Shown: positions 24,865 through 34,298, numbered from the stretch's first letter. The stretch: 64,000 nt of DNA from Sedimentisphaerales bacterium (GCA_016931715.1 JAFGEF010000040.1:1-64000), one strand, 5' to 3'. Notes: generated by a model not told the origin, from the sequence alone. A program made the numbers and translations.

Positions 24865-25908
24865 ATGTCTGTTATGAAAATAATTTCCATACTTCTGATA
24901 TTTTTTATTTGCCTTACATGCTCAGCAAACGCAAAAGAGAACGCCGAATCTGGCTATGAAGCATTTAAAAAAGGTGATTTCAAAAAAGCGCTCGAGTATT
25001 ACAAGCTCACAATAAACAACGAATCCGCAGTTAAAGTTAATGAAATATGGATTGCACGCTGTATGATTGAGCTTGAGCAATGGATTCAGGCAGAATCAAT
25101 CCTGCTCGAACAATTGCGGCGAGAACCTGAAAATACTATTAAGCTTGAGCTTCTTGCCTATGTCTTTAATAAGCAGGGAAACTGGACGGGAATAATAAAT
25201 ATTTATCGCGAACTTATAAATATCGAGCCTCAAAACATCTCATATCGTATTACACTTGCCAAGATGCTGATGAATCAGGGACAAAATGAGCAGGCAATTG
25301 ATACGCTCGAATTTGCACGGCGAATAAATATAAGCCCGGATGCTCAAATATATCGCCTGCTTGCTGATTTATATTTGGCAGAAGGTATGCATAGAGAAGC
25401 CGCACAATGTTATGAAAAAATTATCAATGTTTTAGATAATGCAGCCGTGGAAGATTACTATCGGCTGGGAATTGCTTTTTTTCAAACTGGTGATTTGATT
25501 TCCTCAGAGGAAGCCTTCAAACATATGCAAAAAACTAATCCTGACGACTTCAGGGCTGATTTGTACCTCGGCCATGTCATTGCCCAGTCAGGCCGAATTG
25601 ATGAAGCTCAGGCTTACTATAAAGATGCTGTGAAGAAGAATCCAAAATCGATAGAAAGCCTGGAAGCCCTCGCCGCCCTGCAGATAAAAAACAAACATTA
25701 CACTGACGCCGCCTCTAATTATGCAAAAGCAGTCGCGATGGGTGACAATAAGCCGCATGTTTATTACAATTATATTTTTTCTTTAATGAAGGAAAAAGAC
25801 TATGCGAGTGCAAGAGAGGCAATTAAAAAAGCTATTGCCGAATACCCTTCAGACGAAAAAATCAGACGTCTTCTTGACCAGCATATCAAAGAGAATTCCT
25901 CAGAATGA
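24865..25908 (+). CDS. TPR-repeat periplasmic protein of the TonB operon
   Basis: 347 residues from the ATG at 24865, with AAGGA at 24854-24858. A signal peptide (M-K-I-I-S-I-L-L-I-F-F-I-C-L-T-C-S-A-N-A) precedes about eight tetratricopeptide repeats filling the rest of the protein. TPR proteins close TonB2/TtpC gene clusters in several phyla and are thought to assist the complex; their precise role is unknown. It follows tonB by nine bases and is the last gene before a 150-base gap and the receptor gene. Confidence 0.88.
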   Translation: MSVMKIISILLIFFICLTCSANAKENAESGYEAFKKGDFKKALEYYKLTINNESAVKVNEIWIARCMIELEQWIQAESILLEQLRREPENTIKLELLAYVFNKQGNWTGIINIYRELINIEPQNISYRITLAKMLMNQGQNEQAIDTLEFARRINISPDAQIYRLLADLYLAEGMHREAAQCYEKIINVLDNAAVEDYYRLGIAFFQTGDLISSEEAFKHMQKTNPDDFRADLYLGHVIAQSGRIDEAQAYYKDAVKKNPKSIESLEALAALQIKNKHYTDAASNYAKAVAMGDNKPHVYYNYIFSLMKEKDYASAREAIKKAIAEYPSDEKIRRLLDQHIKENSSE

Positions 25909-26058
25909 TATGACAGTTGCGGCGTAAAAAATATTGAAATTTCACAAAAAAATATTCTCGTCTTTTTACAATTCCTGTATAATGCCATTCCAATGGAAAT
26001 CGAGCATTCGTTCTAAAGCCGAAACATTAAGTTTTAAGAATTTTGGGAGTAAAGAGCT

Positions 26059-28251
26059 GTGAATAAAATTTTAAGGAAATCGGCAATTACATTCATAATA
26101 TTACTAATATTCTGCATCTTATCGGACATAATATACGCAAACACTGACGATAACAAAAGCGATCCAAATTACACGGCTTATTTGGATGATATTGTCGTCA
26201 CACCTACCGGCAGCGAAGAAAGTGTGTTCGAATCCATCAGGTCGATGACAGTCGCCGATATCGATGTAATTGAAAGCAAAAACCAATTATCGTTACTGGA
26301 CACGCTCGATGACAGAATCGGAATCTGGATTGAAAAGAGGACAACAACCACCTCAGACCCCGTGATTAGAGGACTTTCAGGCGGAAACCTTCTTGCAATG
26401 ATAGACAGAAATACGCTGACAACATTATGGGGAGAAGGAGGATTTGCAGGAGATGACATGTATGGCAAAATTGACGCAGAGTCTATCGCGAGAATCGAGG
26501 TTGTGCGCGGACCATCGTCTGTATTATACGGAAGCAATGCTTTGGGCGGCGTAATCAATTTTATCACGAGAGATTCACCTTTTGATTATACAGAATCAGG
26601 ATATAAATTCGGCGGTCGTATCAAAGGTTCATACGGAAGCGCAGCGGATTACCAGATGGGACGCATTGAAACATGGGGCGCAACCCCCTACTCACGCTTT
26701 ATCATGGGCTTCAGTGCTCGCGACATCGACAACACACGAGCAGGTGGAGATTCAGGAGTGCTCGACCCGTCGGGAGGAAGAGACCACAGTTTCGATATAA
26801 AAACAGAATTCAAACTGGATGAAGGACGCTATTTTGATTTCGGTTCTCAGTTTATGCGAAGGCCTGAAGTCTATCGTTATTATCGTGCCACCCAGGTAAA
26901 TGAGAATTATCGAGACGGGATTTCACTCGGGTATAGAGACTACACGCTGAAATCTTTGGATAAATTCGAATGGCGGGGCTATTACCAGAATAAAAAGGAT
27001 ATACGAAGATGGCTTGGTACAGATATGGAAGGAGTTGCTCTTTGGGATACATATTCATCTGACATACAAATTAATAAGATAGTCGAAAATGACCACGAAT
27101 TAACAGCAGGTCTGCATTATCAAAAGGATATAGCCGAAAGCCCTGATGATGAGCAATTCACAATTACAACCGCGGCAACAGGCGAGCAAAAGGCATCTCC
27201 CGATACCGACTGGGACAATATAGGTTTCTTTATCCAGGACCAGTGGAGCATGACTTCCCGCACTAAACTGACAGGAAGCTTCCGTTACGACCATTTCAGG
27301 TTCAAAGCAGATGATAATGTGTTCTATACAATTCCAGGTTCTACCGCCGCTGAAAATGCTGCAACAACAGACCCCGGAACTTTTACGGAACATGCTTATA
27401 CCGGCGGACTGGGTATGCTCTATGAACTAAACGAACGATGGAATGTTTCAGGTTCATGGTTTAGAGGCTATCGCCTGTTCCCGCCCAGTTTTGGTTTGCG
27501 GCAGACAGGTTACGGCCTGCTTGCGCCAAATGAGCTTCTGGACCCTGTTACTGGTGATACGTTCGAGCTAACAACAAAGATAAAAGGCGACATCGTCAGT
27601 ACAACGCTGACAGGATATTATACAGATTTCGATAATTTTCAGCAGCCCGTACCGGGATCATACAATAGTATGACTTCCTATGATTTCGATGGAAGCGGAA
27701 CTATTGATTCTGACGAGAATATATATGTAAACGCCGCAAACGGCGATGCTTATGTAGAGGGAATTGAGCTTGAGTGCGAAGTTAAGCTTGGTTCGATATT
27801 CGAGAATATAGAAGGCTGGCGTGTTTTCGGCGGATTCATGTGGAACTACGGCAAGATGCAATTCCCGGGCACAGAAGAGGAACCTTTGCGCCATACACAT
27901 CCGGCCAGAGGCTTATTCAGGATTCGTTATGATGACCCAAAACCTGAAAATAAATGGTGGGCGGAATTTGCTACAGATATGGTTAGAAAATATGACCAGA
28001 TAAGCAATTCAAGATTAACCAGTGATGTAGGGTTTAAAGTTGACCCCCAGGACTCATCTTCGTCTTTGGTTCGAGATTACGGCCTGCCGGGATATACTGT
28101 TTATGATCTGCGATTCGGTTACAATTTCAAACCAAATATGAAAATGACTCTCGGAATAGAAAATATATTCAATAAATTCTATCGAACCGCCCACAGCAGA
28201 ATGGACGCACAGGGAAGAAACCTGCTGATTTCTATGGAATACATGTTTTAG
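26059..28251 (+). CDS. TonB-dependent outer-membrane receptor
   Basis: 730 residues from a GTG that has GGGAG upstream. A signal peptide ends near Y-A-N. A TonB-box-like D-D-I-V-V-T-P-T follows near residue 42, then the plug domain (R-G-L-S-G-G-N-L-L-A-M-I and V-R-G-P-S-S-V-L-Y-G-S-N-A-L-G-G-V). A 22-strand barrel ends with the terminal phenylalanine. The closing strand Y-N-F-K-P-N-M-K-M-T-L-G-I-E-N-I-F-N-K is typical. The plug is closest in style to BtuB/FepA-type receptors. An Asp-rich loop D-F-D-G-S-G-T-I-D-S-D-E near residue 545 looks like an EF-hand calcium site. A TATAAT at 25978-25983 may give it its own promoter. Confidence 0.95.
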   Translation: MNKILRKSAITFIILLIFCILSDIIYANTDDNKSDPNYTAYLDDIVVTPTGSEESVFESIRSMTVADIDVIESKNQLSLLDTLDDRIGIWIEKRTTTTSDPVIRGLSGGNLLAMIDRNTLTTLWGEGGFAGDDMYGKIDAESIARIEVVRGPSSVLYGSNALGGVINFITRDSPFDYTESGYKFGGRIKGSYGSAADYQMGRIETWGATPYSRFIMGFSARDIDNTRAGGDSGVLDPSGGRDHSFDIKTEFKLDEGRYFDFGSQFMRRPEVYRYYRATQVNENYRDGISLGYRDYTLKSLDKFEWRGYYQNKKDIRRWLGTDMEGVALWDTYSSDIQINKIVENDHELTAGLHYQKDIAESPDDEQFTITTAATGEQKASPDTDWDNIGFFIQDQWSMTSRTKLTGSFRYDHFRFKADDNVFYTIPGSTAAENAATTDPGTFTEHAYTGGLGMLYELNERWNVSGSWFRGYRLFPPSFGLRQTGYGLLAPNELLDPVTGDTFELTTKIKGDIVSTTLTGYYTDFDNFQQPVPGSYNSMTSYDFDGSGTIDSDENIYVNAANGDAYVEGIELECEVKLGSIFENIEGWRVFGGFMWNYGKMQFPGTEEEPLRHTHPARGLFRIRYDDPKPENKWWAEFATDMVRKYDQISNSRLTSDVGFKVDPQDSSSSLVRDYGLPGYTVYDLRFGYNFKPNMKMTLGIENIFNKFYRTAHSRMDAQGRNLLISMEYMF

Positions 28252-28373
28252 TATTAAAAAACTTATTGATACATATATTAATCATTTGTAAAACAAAGCC
28301 AATTTCACTGTTTTGCCCCGCTTTCCATATTCTGTATGATTCAAATGAAATTCTAAATTTATTCAGAACTCAA

Positions 28374-28402
28374 TTGATATTACAGCAAAAACCATGTAGA
28401 AT
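28374..28402 (+). promoter_or_regulatory. Promoter of serA
   Basis: TTGATA (28374-28379), 17-base spacer, TAGAAT (28397-28402). The predicted start of transcription leaves a leader of under 40 bases with GGAG at 28436-28439. The rest of the gap 28252-28373 shows nothing definite. Confidence 0.5.
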
Positions 28403-28446
28403 ACGACCTTAAAATGTAAAAACATATTATTTTTTGGAGCATGGAT

Positions 28447-30036
28447 ATGATAAAGATACTAATAACAGACAAACTTGCAAAAGAAGGAATAGATATAATT
28501 AAAGCTGCCGAAGACGTCGAACCAGTCGTAAAAACCGGTATCAGCGAGGACGAACTTGCCAATATTATCGGTGAATATGACGGCCTGATAATCCGAAGCG
28601 ATACGAAAGTTACTCCAAAGGTACTATCCAAGCCTGGTAAATTCAAAGCAGTCGCCAGAGCCGGTGTCGGTGTGGATAATATTGACGTCAAAGAAGCCAC
28701 ACGGAAGGGAATTCTTGTAATGAATACCCCCGGCGGCAATACGCTCAGCGCAGCAGAGCATACAATGGCGCTGATACTTGCCATGAGCCGTAATGTCGTA
28801 CAGGCCTGCAACAGCCTGAAAAGCGGCGCCTGGGACAGGAAAAAATACACTGGTAACCAGTTGAACAATAAAGTGCTCGGTCTGATTGGGCTGGGAAGAA
28901 TCGGTATGGCAGTAGCAAAAATGGCACAGGGTTTCAACATGAAAATCATAGGATACGACCCATTTGCCGCGCCGACAGATGCCGAAAAACTCGGAATTGA
29001 GATAACTGATAATCTCGAACGGATTTTCAGGGAATCGGATTTCATCAGTCTGCATGTACCGAAAAATGAGCAGACTTTAAATATGATAGATGCCAAACAG
29101 ATTGAGATGATGAAGCCTACTGTACGCCTGGTAAACTGTGCAAGAGGCGGAATCATCAACGAGGATGCCCTTTACGATGCACTCTCGAAGAAGCGTATTG
29201 CCGGTGCTGCCCTGGATGTATTCCCGAAGGAACCGCCGGAAAATAAACGATTTACCGAATGCGAGAATTGCATTGTTACGCCGCACCTCGGAGCAAGCAC
29301 AGAGGAAGCACAAATCGAAGTAGCTGTAGAAGCCGCTCAAATCATGATAGACGCGCTCAAAGGCGGACCGATTCGAAACGCTATCAATGCACCATCAACT
29401 TCCGGAGTCCTGCCTCCGATGGTTGGTAAGTTCGCAGAGCTTGCAAGGAGAATCGGCATTCTTTTAAGTACTATTGCCACCGGGCACATTAAAAAAGTCA
29501 GCGTACAGTATCGCGGCTCTATCGCTGAAATGGCAGTCGAGCCTGTAACGCTGAACTTCGCTATCGGCCTGCTGCAGAAACATTTCGAAATGCCGCTCAA
29601 TATGGTCAATACTCCTGTTCTGGCAAAGGAACGCGGAATAAGCATAGACGAGATGAAAAACACAGACATCAAGGATGTCGCGGCAAGCTTCAGCGCCAAA
29701 GTAGTCACCGATAAAGTGACAAGGACAGTGACAGGCTCGATATTCGGAGGCTCACTGCTGAGGATTTTTGAAATTGACGGCTTCAATATCGAAGTAACCC
29801 CGCAAGGCACAGTGCTTGTTATTTTCAACGACGACAAGCCGGGTGTTATCGGCGCAGTCGGCACAGTTTGCGGGAATCACAATATTAATATCTGCACTAT
29901 GGGCGTAGGTCAGAAACCGGCGGAGCATAAGGCTATGCTCGCGGTCAGCCTCGACAAAGAGCCGAAGCCCGAAGCATTCGATGAACTAAGCAAACTGGAT
30001 TTCGTGAATGAGATTTATGTCTGCAAACTTGATTAA
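28447..30036 (+). CDS. serA: D-3-phosphoglycerate dehydrogenase
   Basis: First step of serine synthesis, oxidising 3-phosphoglycerate with NAD. 529 residues, the long type with catalytic, intervening (ASB) and C-terminal ACT domains. Seen are the nucleotide-binding G-L-G-R-I-G near residue 147, A-R-G-G-I-I-N-E with the active-site Arg, H-L-G-A-S-T-E-E-A-Q with the catalytic His, and the ACT domain from about 455 (D-D-K-P-G-V-I-G). The ATG at 28447 is preferred over 28441 because GGAG lies at a proper seven-base distance. The phosphohexomutase gene follows directly. Confidence 0.96.
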   Translation: MIKILITDKLAKEGIDIIKAAEDVEPVVKTGISEDELANIIGEYDGLIIRSDTKVTPKVLSKPGKFKAVARAGVGVDNIDVKEATRKGILVMNTPGGNTLSAAEHTMALILAMSRNVVQACNSLKSGAWDRKKYTGNQLNNKVLGLIGLGRIGMAVAKMAQGFNMKIIGYDPFAAPTDAEKLGIEITDNLERIFRESDFISLHVPKNEQTLNMIDAKQIEMMKPTVRLVNCARGGIINEDALYDALSKKRIAGAALDVFPKEPPENKRFTECENCIVTPHLGASTEEAQIEVAVEAAQIMIDALKGGPIRNAINAPSTSGVLPPMVGKFAELARRIGILLSTIATGHIKKVSVQYRGSIAEMAVEPVTLNFAIGLLQKHFEMPLNMVNTPVLAKERGISIDEMKNTDIKDVAASFSAKVVTDKVTRTVTGSIFGGSLLRIFEIDGFNIEVTPQGTVLVIFNDDKPGVIGAVGTVCGNHNINICTMGVGQKPAEHKAMLAVSLDKEPKPEAFDELSKLDFVNEIYVCKLD

Positions 30037-30054
30037 TTGCATAATAACACAATT

Positions 30055-31425
30055 ATGACAGAGCAACTAATAATCAGCGTAAGCGGAATGCGCGGCATCA
30101 TAGGTGAAAATCTTACCGCGCCGATAGCCGTAGAATACGGCTGCGCTTTCGGGACATTTCTTAAAAGAAATAATCCTGAATCCAAACTTAATGTTTGCAT
30201 CGGAATGGATTCCCGCCCGAGCGGCTGCATGCTCAAGACAGCGGTTACTGCCGGATTGACTTCAGTCGGTATAGATGTTATCGATTTGGGACTTGTCACT
30301 ACCCCAAGTGTTGGCGTTTCACTGAGAGAACTTGGCTGCGCGGGCGGGGTAATTATTACCGCTTCGCACAATCCGATTCGATACAACGGCATCAAATTAC
30401 TGCTCGATAACGGCATGGCTCCGTCTCCTGAATCCGCAGAACTAATCAGAAAATACTTCCTCGACAAGAATGTCACTTACAGCGATTCTGTCAGTTGCGG
30501 GAAGATGATTTGTGACAACCAGGCAGATGAAAGGCATATCAGCAAAGTCCTTGCAATAATAGATAAGAATCTTATAGCCTCAAAAAAATTCAAAATTGCA
30601 CTGGATAGTGTCAACGGTGCAGGCGGGCCAATAACAAAAAAACTGTTATCAAAACTCGGATGCGAAGTTTTTGCGATAAACTGCGAACCAACAGGCATTT
30701 TCGCTCACACTCCTGAACCTACAGCAGAAAACTTAAAAGGTTTCTGTGAAGCAGTAAAAACCGGCAAAACCGATATTGGTTTTGCACAGGATCCGGACGC
30801 AGACAGACTGGCAATAGTCGATGAAAATGGAAATTATCTTGGTGAGGAATACACTCTGGCTCTTGCGGCAAAATATATACTGAGTAAGAGAGCTGGTGAC
30901 GCCGCAGCGAATCTTTCAACATCAAGGATGATTGACGACATCGCCGCAAAATCCGGCAGCCATGTTTTTCGTACTCCTGTCGGTGAAGCGAACGTGGCAG
31001 CAGCAATGATTGAGCATAATTGCATTATAGGCGGCGAAGGTAACGGCGGCGTAATAGATTTGCGAGTTGGACCCGTCAGAGACAGCCTGACAGGAATTGC
31101 TCTTGTCTTGCAAATGATGGCAGAAACGGGAAAACCAATCAGCCAACTGGCAGGTGACATAAATCACTATTGCATGATTAAGGAAAAATTTGCCGCTGAT
31201 AAAAATCTGGCGCAGAAAATATTCGATGCGGCTAAAATAACTTTTTCACAGGCAAAAGTCGATTCATCCGACGGATACCGCTTCGATTTCGACGACGCAT
31301 GGCTGCATATCAGGTCAAGCAATACCGAGCCTGTGGTGCGCGTCATTGCAGAAGCAGCAGATCGAAACTCCGCTGATAAATATATCAATGCTGTTCTAAA
31401 AATACGGAACAGCATCCTGGGGTAA
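30055..31425 (+). CDS. Alpha-D-phosphohexomutase (phosphoglucosamine/phosphomannomutase type)
   Basis: 456 residues in four domains. The phosphoserine loop is T-A-S-H-N-P, the metal loop D-P-D-A-D-R, the sugar-specificity loop G-E-G-N-G-G-V, and the phosphate-binding loop R-S-S-N-T-E-P. The specificity loop GEGNGG resembles archaeal-type GlmM/PMM proteins rather than E. coli GlmM, so the substrate (glucosamine-, mannose- or glucose-phosphate) is not fixed by sequence alone. An in-frame TTG just after the serA stop (30037) is an alternative start; neither has an obvious Shine-Dalgarno. The CDF gene follows three bases after its stop. Confidence 0.88.
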   Translation: MTEQLIISVSGMRGIIGENLTAPIAVEYGCAFGTFLKRNNPESKLNVCIGMDSRPSGCMLKTAVTAGLTSVGIDVIDLGLVTTPSVGVSLRELGCAGGVIITASHNPIRYNGIKLLLDNGMAPSPESAELIRKYFLDKNVTYSDSVSCGKMICDNQADERHISKVLAIIDKNLIASKKFKIALDSVNGAGGPITKKLLSKLGCEVFAINCEPTGIFAHTPEPTAENLKGFCEAVKTGKTDIGFAQDPDADRLAIVDENGNYLGEEYTLALAAKYILSKRAGDAAANLSTSRMIDDIAAKSGSHVFRTPVGEANVAAAMIEHNCIIGGEGNGGVIDLRVGPVRDSLTGIALVLQMMAETGKPISQLAGDINHYCMIKEKFAADKNLAQKIFDAAKITFSQAKVDSSDGYRFDFDDAWLHIRSSNTEPVVRVIAEAADRNSADKYINAVLKIRNSILG

Positions 31426-31428
31426 AAA

Positions 31429-32328
31429 ATGATTTCGGATAAAAGAGAAATCAGCGAGATAAAAATTAAAACTGTTACATATATAGGAATGTGTGTAAAC
31501 AGCGGTCTTTCCCTGATAAAGATTATAATCGGCTATCTGGCAGGTTCACTTGCATTAATTGCTGACGGCATTCATTCGCTTTCAGACTTGGCTACGGATT
31601 TAGCGGTGCTTCTGGGAGTTCGTATCGGCTCAAAACAGGCCGACAGCAGTCACCCTTATGGTCATGGCCGCGCCGAAACTTTTGCAGGCGGGTTTGTCGC
31701 CCTGATTTTAATCTTTGTCGGAGGAATAATGATTTACTATGCGACTATTGCAATCGCAAAAGACGAAGTGACTAAACCTAATTACGCTGTCTTAATTGCA
31801 GCGATTCTTTCTGTTGTTGCCAAAGAATGGCTGTATCGAGCTACAAAAAAAATTGCCGTCGAATCTCACAGCCCGTCTGTATATGCGAATGCATGGCATC
31901 ATCGCAGTGACGCATTCAGTTCCGTAGCAGTCGTAATAGGATTCATAACTCTCGTATTCGGCTTTTCACATGGTGACCAGGTTGCTGCAATCGCAGTAGG
32001 TCTGATGATTATATGGATTGGAATAAAAGTAATTAGCGATACATTCAGGGAACTGACAGAAGGCTCAATTGATAATGAGACAATAGAAATGATAAAAAAT
32101 ATTATCAATGCAGACTCGTCAATACAGCACTGGCATCAATTGCGCAGCCGAACGGTAGGCAGGGAAGTTTTTCTTGATGTGCATATTCTTGTCGATCCCG
32201 AGTTGAATGTAGCCGCCGCTCACGACATTTCCGAGAACCTCGAAAAATCACTGGAAAAGCAGATTAGCAGACCGATTAATATAACCGTTCATATCGAGCC
32301 GGACATACCGGAAATGCGGAAGGAATAG
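31429..32328 (+). CDS. Cation diffusion facilitator family metal exporter
   Basis: 299 residues with six membrane helices and a C-terminal cytoplasmic metallochaperone-like domain. Transport-site residues are visible in A-D-G-I-H-S-L-S-D-L in helix 2 (the H/D pair) and H-H-R-S-D-A-F-S-S in helix 5. A soluble loop with D-S-S-H-P-Y-G-H-G-R-A-E-T sits between helices 2 and 3. Such proteins export Zn, Fe, Co or Mn in exchange for protons. Probably cotranscribed with the phosphohexomutase gene. Confidence 0.93.
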   Translation: MISDKREISEIKIKTVTYIGMCVNSGLSLIKIIIGYLAGSLALIADGIHSLSDLATDLAVLLGVRIGSKQADSSHPYGHGRAETFAGGFVALILIFVGGIMIYYATIAIAKDEVTKPNYAVLIAAILSVVAKEWLYRATKKIAVESHSPSVYANAWHHRSDAFSSVAVVIGFITLVFGFSHGDQVAAIAVGLMIIWIGIKVISDTFRELTEGSIDNETIEMIKNIINADSSIQHWHQLRSRTVGREVFLDVHILVDPELNVAAAHDISENLEKSLEKQISRPINITVHIEPDIPEMRKE

Positions 32329-32429
32329 ATAAACAGGCATTACCAGACTCCTTAAATAAGAAACAAGTAAGCCTGATTACCCGATATTTTTTCATTAGAA
32401 TTAAATACGAACTGATATTGAAATGCTTA

Positions 32430-32840
32430 TTAATATTCAGAACTTTCTACGCAGCAGTTATGATGAAGGTTCAGGATTCTTTTTAGAATATCTGATCTGC
32501 TGATTAGTCCCACAACTCTTCCATTCGATGTTACGGGAACTCGTCTAATTGAATTTTGCATCATACAGGAGCATATATCCTCGACACATTCGTCCTGTTC
32601 GAAATGAATTGCCGGCTGAGTCATAAATTCACTTACCGGCTTATCTTTTTCATCCTCGTAGGTATAAAGTAATCTTAATACGTCCTGTTCCGAGAGAATC
32701 CCGACAAGTGAAGAGTCATTTTCGATCACAGGAATACCTGTGATGCTGTTTGTCACCATAAGATCGATAGCATCGAAAACAGGTGTATTTTTGTTAATGC
32801 AGATTACCTGCACAGTCATTATATCTTTCGCTAAAAGCAT
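32430..32840 (-). CDS. Tandem CBS-domain protein
   Basis: 136 residues made of two CBS motifs: V-F-D-A-I-D-L-M with I-T-G-I-P-V-I-E in the first, and V-P-V-T-S-N-G-R-V-V-G-L-I-S-R-S-D-I in the second. CBS pairs bind adenine nucleotides and act as sensors. Here no enzyme domain is attached. It starts 20 bases after fliS on the same strand, with AAAGGA upstream, so it is probably the last gene of the flagellin operon; that link to motility is unusual. The C-terminus has a short His/Cys-containing tail. Confidence 0.88.
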   Translation of the reverse strand: MLLAKDIMTVQVICINKNTPVFDAIDLMVTNSITGIPVIENDSSLVGILSEQDVLRLLYTYEDEKDKPVSEFMTQPAIHFEQDECVEDICSCMMQNSIRRVPVTSNGRVVGLISRSDILKRILNLHHNCCVESSEY

Positions 32841-32860
32841 TATTTAATCCTTTCCGTTAT

Positions 32861-33220
32861 TTATCCGGAAATAGCTTTCCAGCTTTGATTCAGTTCTTCC
32901 ATTAAGCCTATGACATCACGAATCATTTGAGGGTCACGTTTTATATTAGCCTCATTCAAACGTAGATTCATAAAAGAATACAGCTTATGAAGATTGGATG
33001 CAATTTCGCCGCCAGCTTCCATATCAAGAACGGCATTAAGCTCATTAATTATATCCTGTGCTTTAATAATATATTGCCCCTTTGCCTGATAATTTCCCGC
33101 CTGCAGTTCATTGATTGCCAGCTTGAGGAACTTAATCGCACCTTCATAAAGCAGAACAATAATTCTTCCTCTGCTTTGTGTAGTAACTGCATTTTCCTGA
33201 TATGCCCCGATTCCCTTCAT
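32861..33220 (-). CDS. fliS: Flagellar secretion chaperone FliS
   Basis: 119 residues, a four-helix bundle with the FliS opening A-Y-Q-E-N-A-V-T-T-Q-S-R-G and L-L-Y-E-G-A-I-K-F-L. It holds flagellin unfolded in the cytoplasm until export by the flagellar type III apparatus. It lies 120 bases downstream of the flagellin gene on the same strand; no fliD is adjacent. A long imperfect hairpin occupies the gap to fliC. Confidence 0.92.
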   Translation of the reverse strand: MKGIGAYQENAVTTQSRGRIIVLLYEGAIKFLKLAINELQAGNYQAKGQYIIKAQDIINELNAVLDMEAGGEIASNLHKLYSFMNLRLNEANIKRDPQMIRDVIGLMEELNQSWKAISG

Positions 33221-33273
33221 GGTTTCTTTCCGATATTAATGTTTATGATAGACTTTGTGTTTATGACTTTGCA

Positions 33274-33309
33274 GGGAGACATCTGAATTTTCCGATTCAG
33301 ACATCTCCC
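33274..33309 (-). terminator. Long imperfect hairpin between fliC and fliS
   Basis: GGGAGACATCTGAAT (33274-33288) faces ATTCAGACATCTCCC (33295-33309), a stem of about 15 pairs with two mismatches and a 6-base loop. No T-tract follows on the minus strand, so it may be an mRNA-stabilising 3' structure for fliC or a partial terminator that lowers fliS expression. Confidence 0.45.
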
Positions 33310-33342
33310 CTTCAAGCCATTATATATTGAAAGCTTCTGCTA

Positions 33343-34158
33343 TTAACCCAGAAGGCTTAGCGCCATTTGAGGTACAGAATTAGCTTGTGCCAACATAGAA
33401 ACACCGGCCTGTGCCAACACCTGTGTCCTGGTCATTGCTGCCATTTCCGTAGCAACATCAACATCGGAAATACGTGATTCAGCAGCCTGCAGATTCTCTG
33501 TCTGGTTATTGATAACCGATATTGTGCTTTCGAGACGGTTCATCTTGTATCCGAACCTTGCACGAGCGGTATCCTTTGCAGTAATTGCTGCAGCAACTGT
33601 TGCAAGGGCAGACTGAGCAGCTTGCACAGAACTAATACCAGCAGTGTCAAGACTAAGAGCACTGCTTGTTACATTACAGCCTGATATTTCAACCACATCT
33701 GTAGTTGCGGCGCCAAACTGAATCGCTATGGAAGCTGAAGCGCTATTGAGCAGTTCGTTGCCGTTGAACGAAGTAGCATTGGCGATACGATTGATTTCAG
33801 CAGCCATTTCAGTAAATTCATTATCCATAATTAAACGCTGCTCATTAGAATATGAACCAGTTGCGGCTTGCTCTGCTAACTGTTTCATACGAATCAGAGC
33901 TTCATCTATTGTACCCATTGCTCCTTCGAAGGTCTGCAACATACTAATGCCATCCATAGCGTTGCGTGCACCCTGCTGCAACACAGCAATATCTGCACGC
34001 ATCAACTCACGAACAGCCAGACCTGCCGCATCGTCTTTTGCACTATTAATGCGCAAACCGGATGACAGCCTTTCGACAGACTGGGATAATTTATCATAGC
34101 TGCTTCCCAGGTGTCGTGCAGCATTTGCTGCCATAATGTTGTTCTTAATTGCTAACAT
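33343..34158 (-). CDS. fliC: Flagellin
   Basis: 271 residues, a minimal flagellin with D0 and D1 helices and almost no D2/D3 region. The N-terminal part has S-V-E-R-L-S-S-G-L-R-I-N-S-A-K-D-D-A-A-G-L, and the C-terminal part has R-I-S-D-V-D-V-A-T-E-M-A and Q-V-L-A-Q-A-G-V-S-M-L-A-Q-A-N. Subunits are exported and polymerise into the filament. AAGGAG stands before the ATG and a sigma-28-type promoter about 115 bases upstream. FliS, its chaperone, is encoded next. Confidence 0.96.
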   Translation of the reverse strand: MLAIKNNIMAANAARHLGSSYDKLSQSVERLSSGLRINSAKDDAAGLAVRELMRADIAVLQQGARNAMDGISMLQTFEGAMGTIDEALIRMKQLAEQAATGSYSNEQRLIMDNEFTEMAAEINRIANATSFNGNELLNSASASIAIQFGAATTDVVEISGCNVTSSALSLDTAGISSVQAAQSALATVAAAITAKDTARARFGYKMNRLESTISVINNQTENLQAAESRISDVDVATEMAAMTRTQVLAQAGVSMLAQANSVPQMALSLLG

Positions 34159-34271
34159 ATCATAGACTCCTTAAAAAATTTATTGTATTTTTTTGGGACT
34201 TATCACAAGCCGCAAACATCTACATCGATACATGCGATGAATTAATCAAATAAGTCTGCTAACAAAACAAA

Positions 34272-34298
34272 TTATCGAGCGTAATATGCGATACTTAA
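34272..34298 (-). promoter_or_regulatory. Sigma-28 (FliA) promoter of the flagellin gene
   Basis: On the minus strand TTAAGTAT (34298-34291), exactly 11 bases, then CTCGATAA (34279-34272). This matches the TAAAGTTT-N11-GCCGATAA consensus at six of eight positions in each half. It implies a leader of about 105 bases. Confidence 0.6.

Noticed and set aside
28380-29159. 259-codon open frame antisense to serA
   Set aside because: It lies opposite a clear serA gene, has no recognisable domain and a composition typical of a shadow frame.
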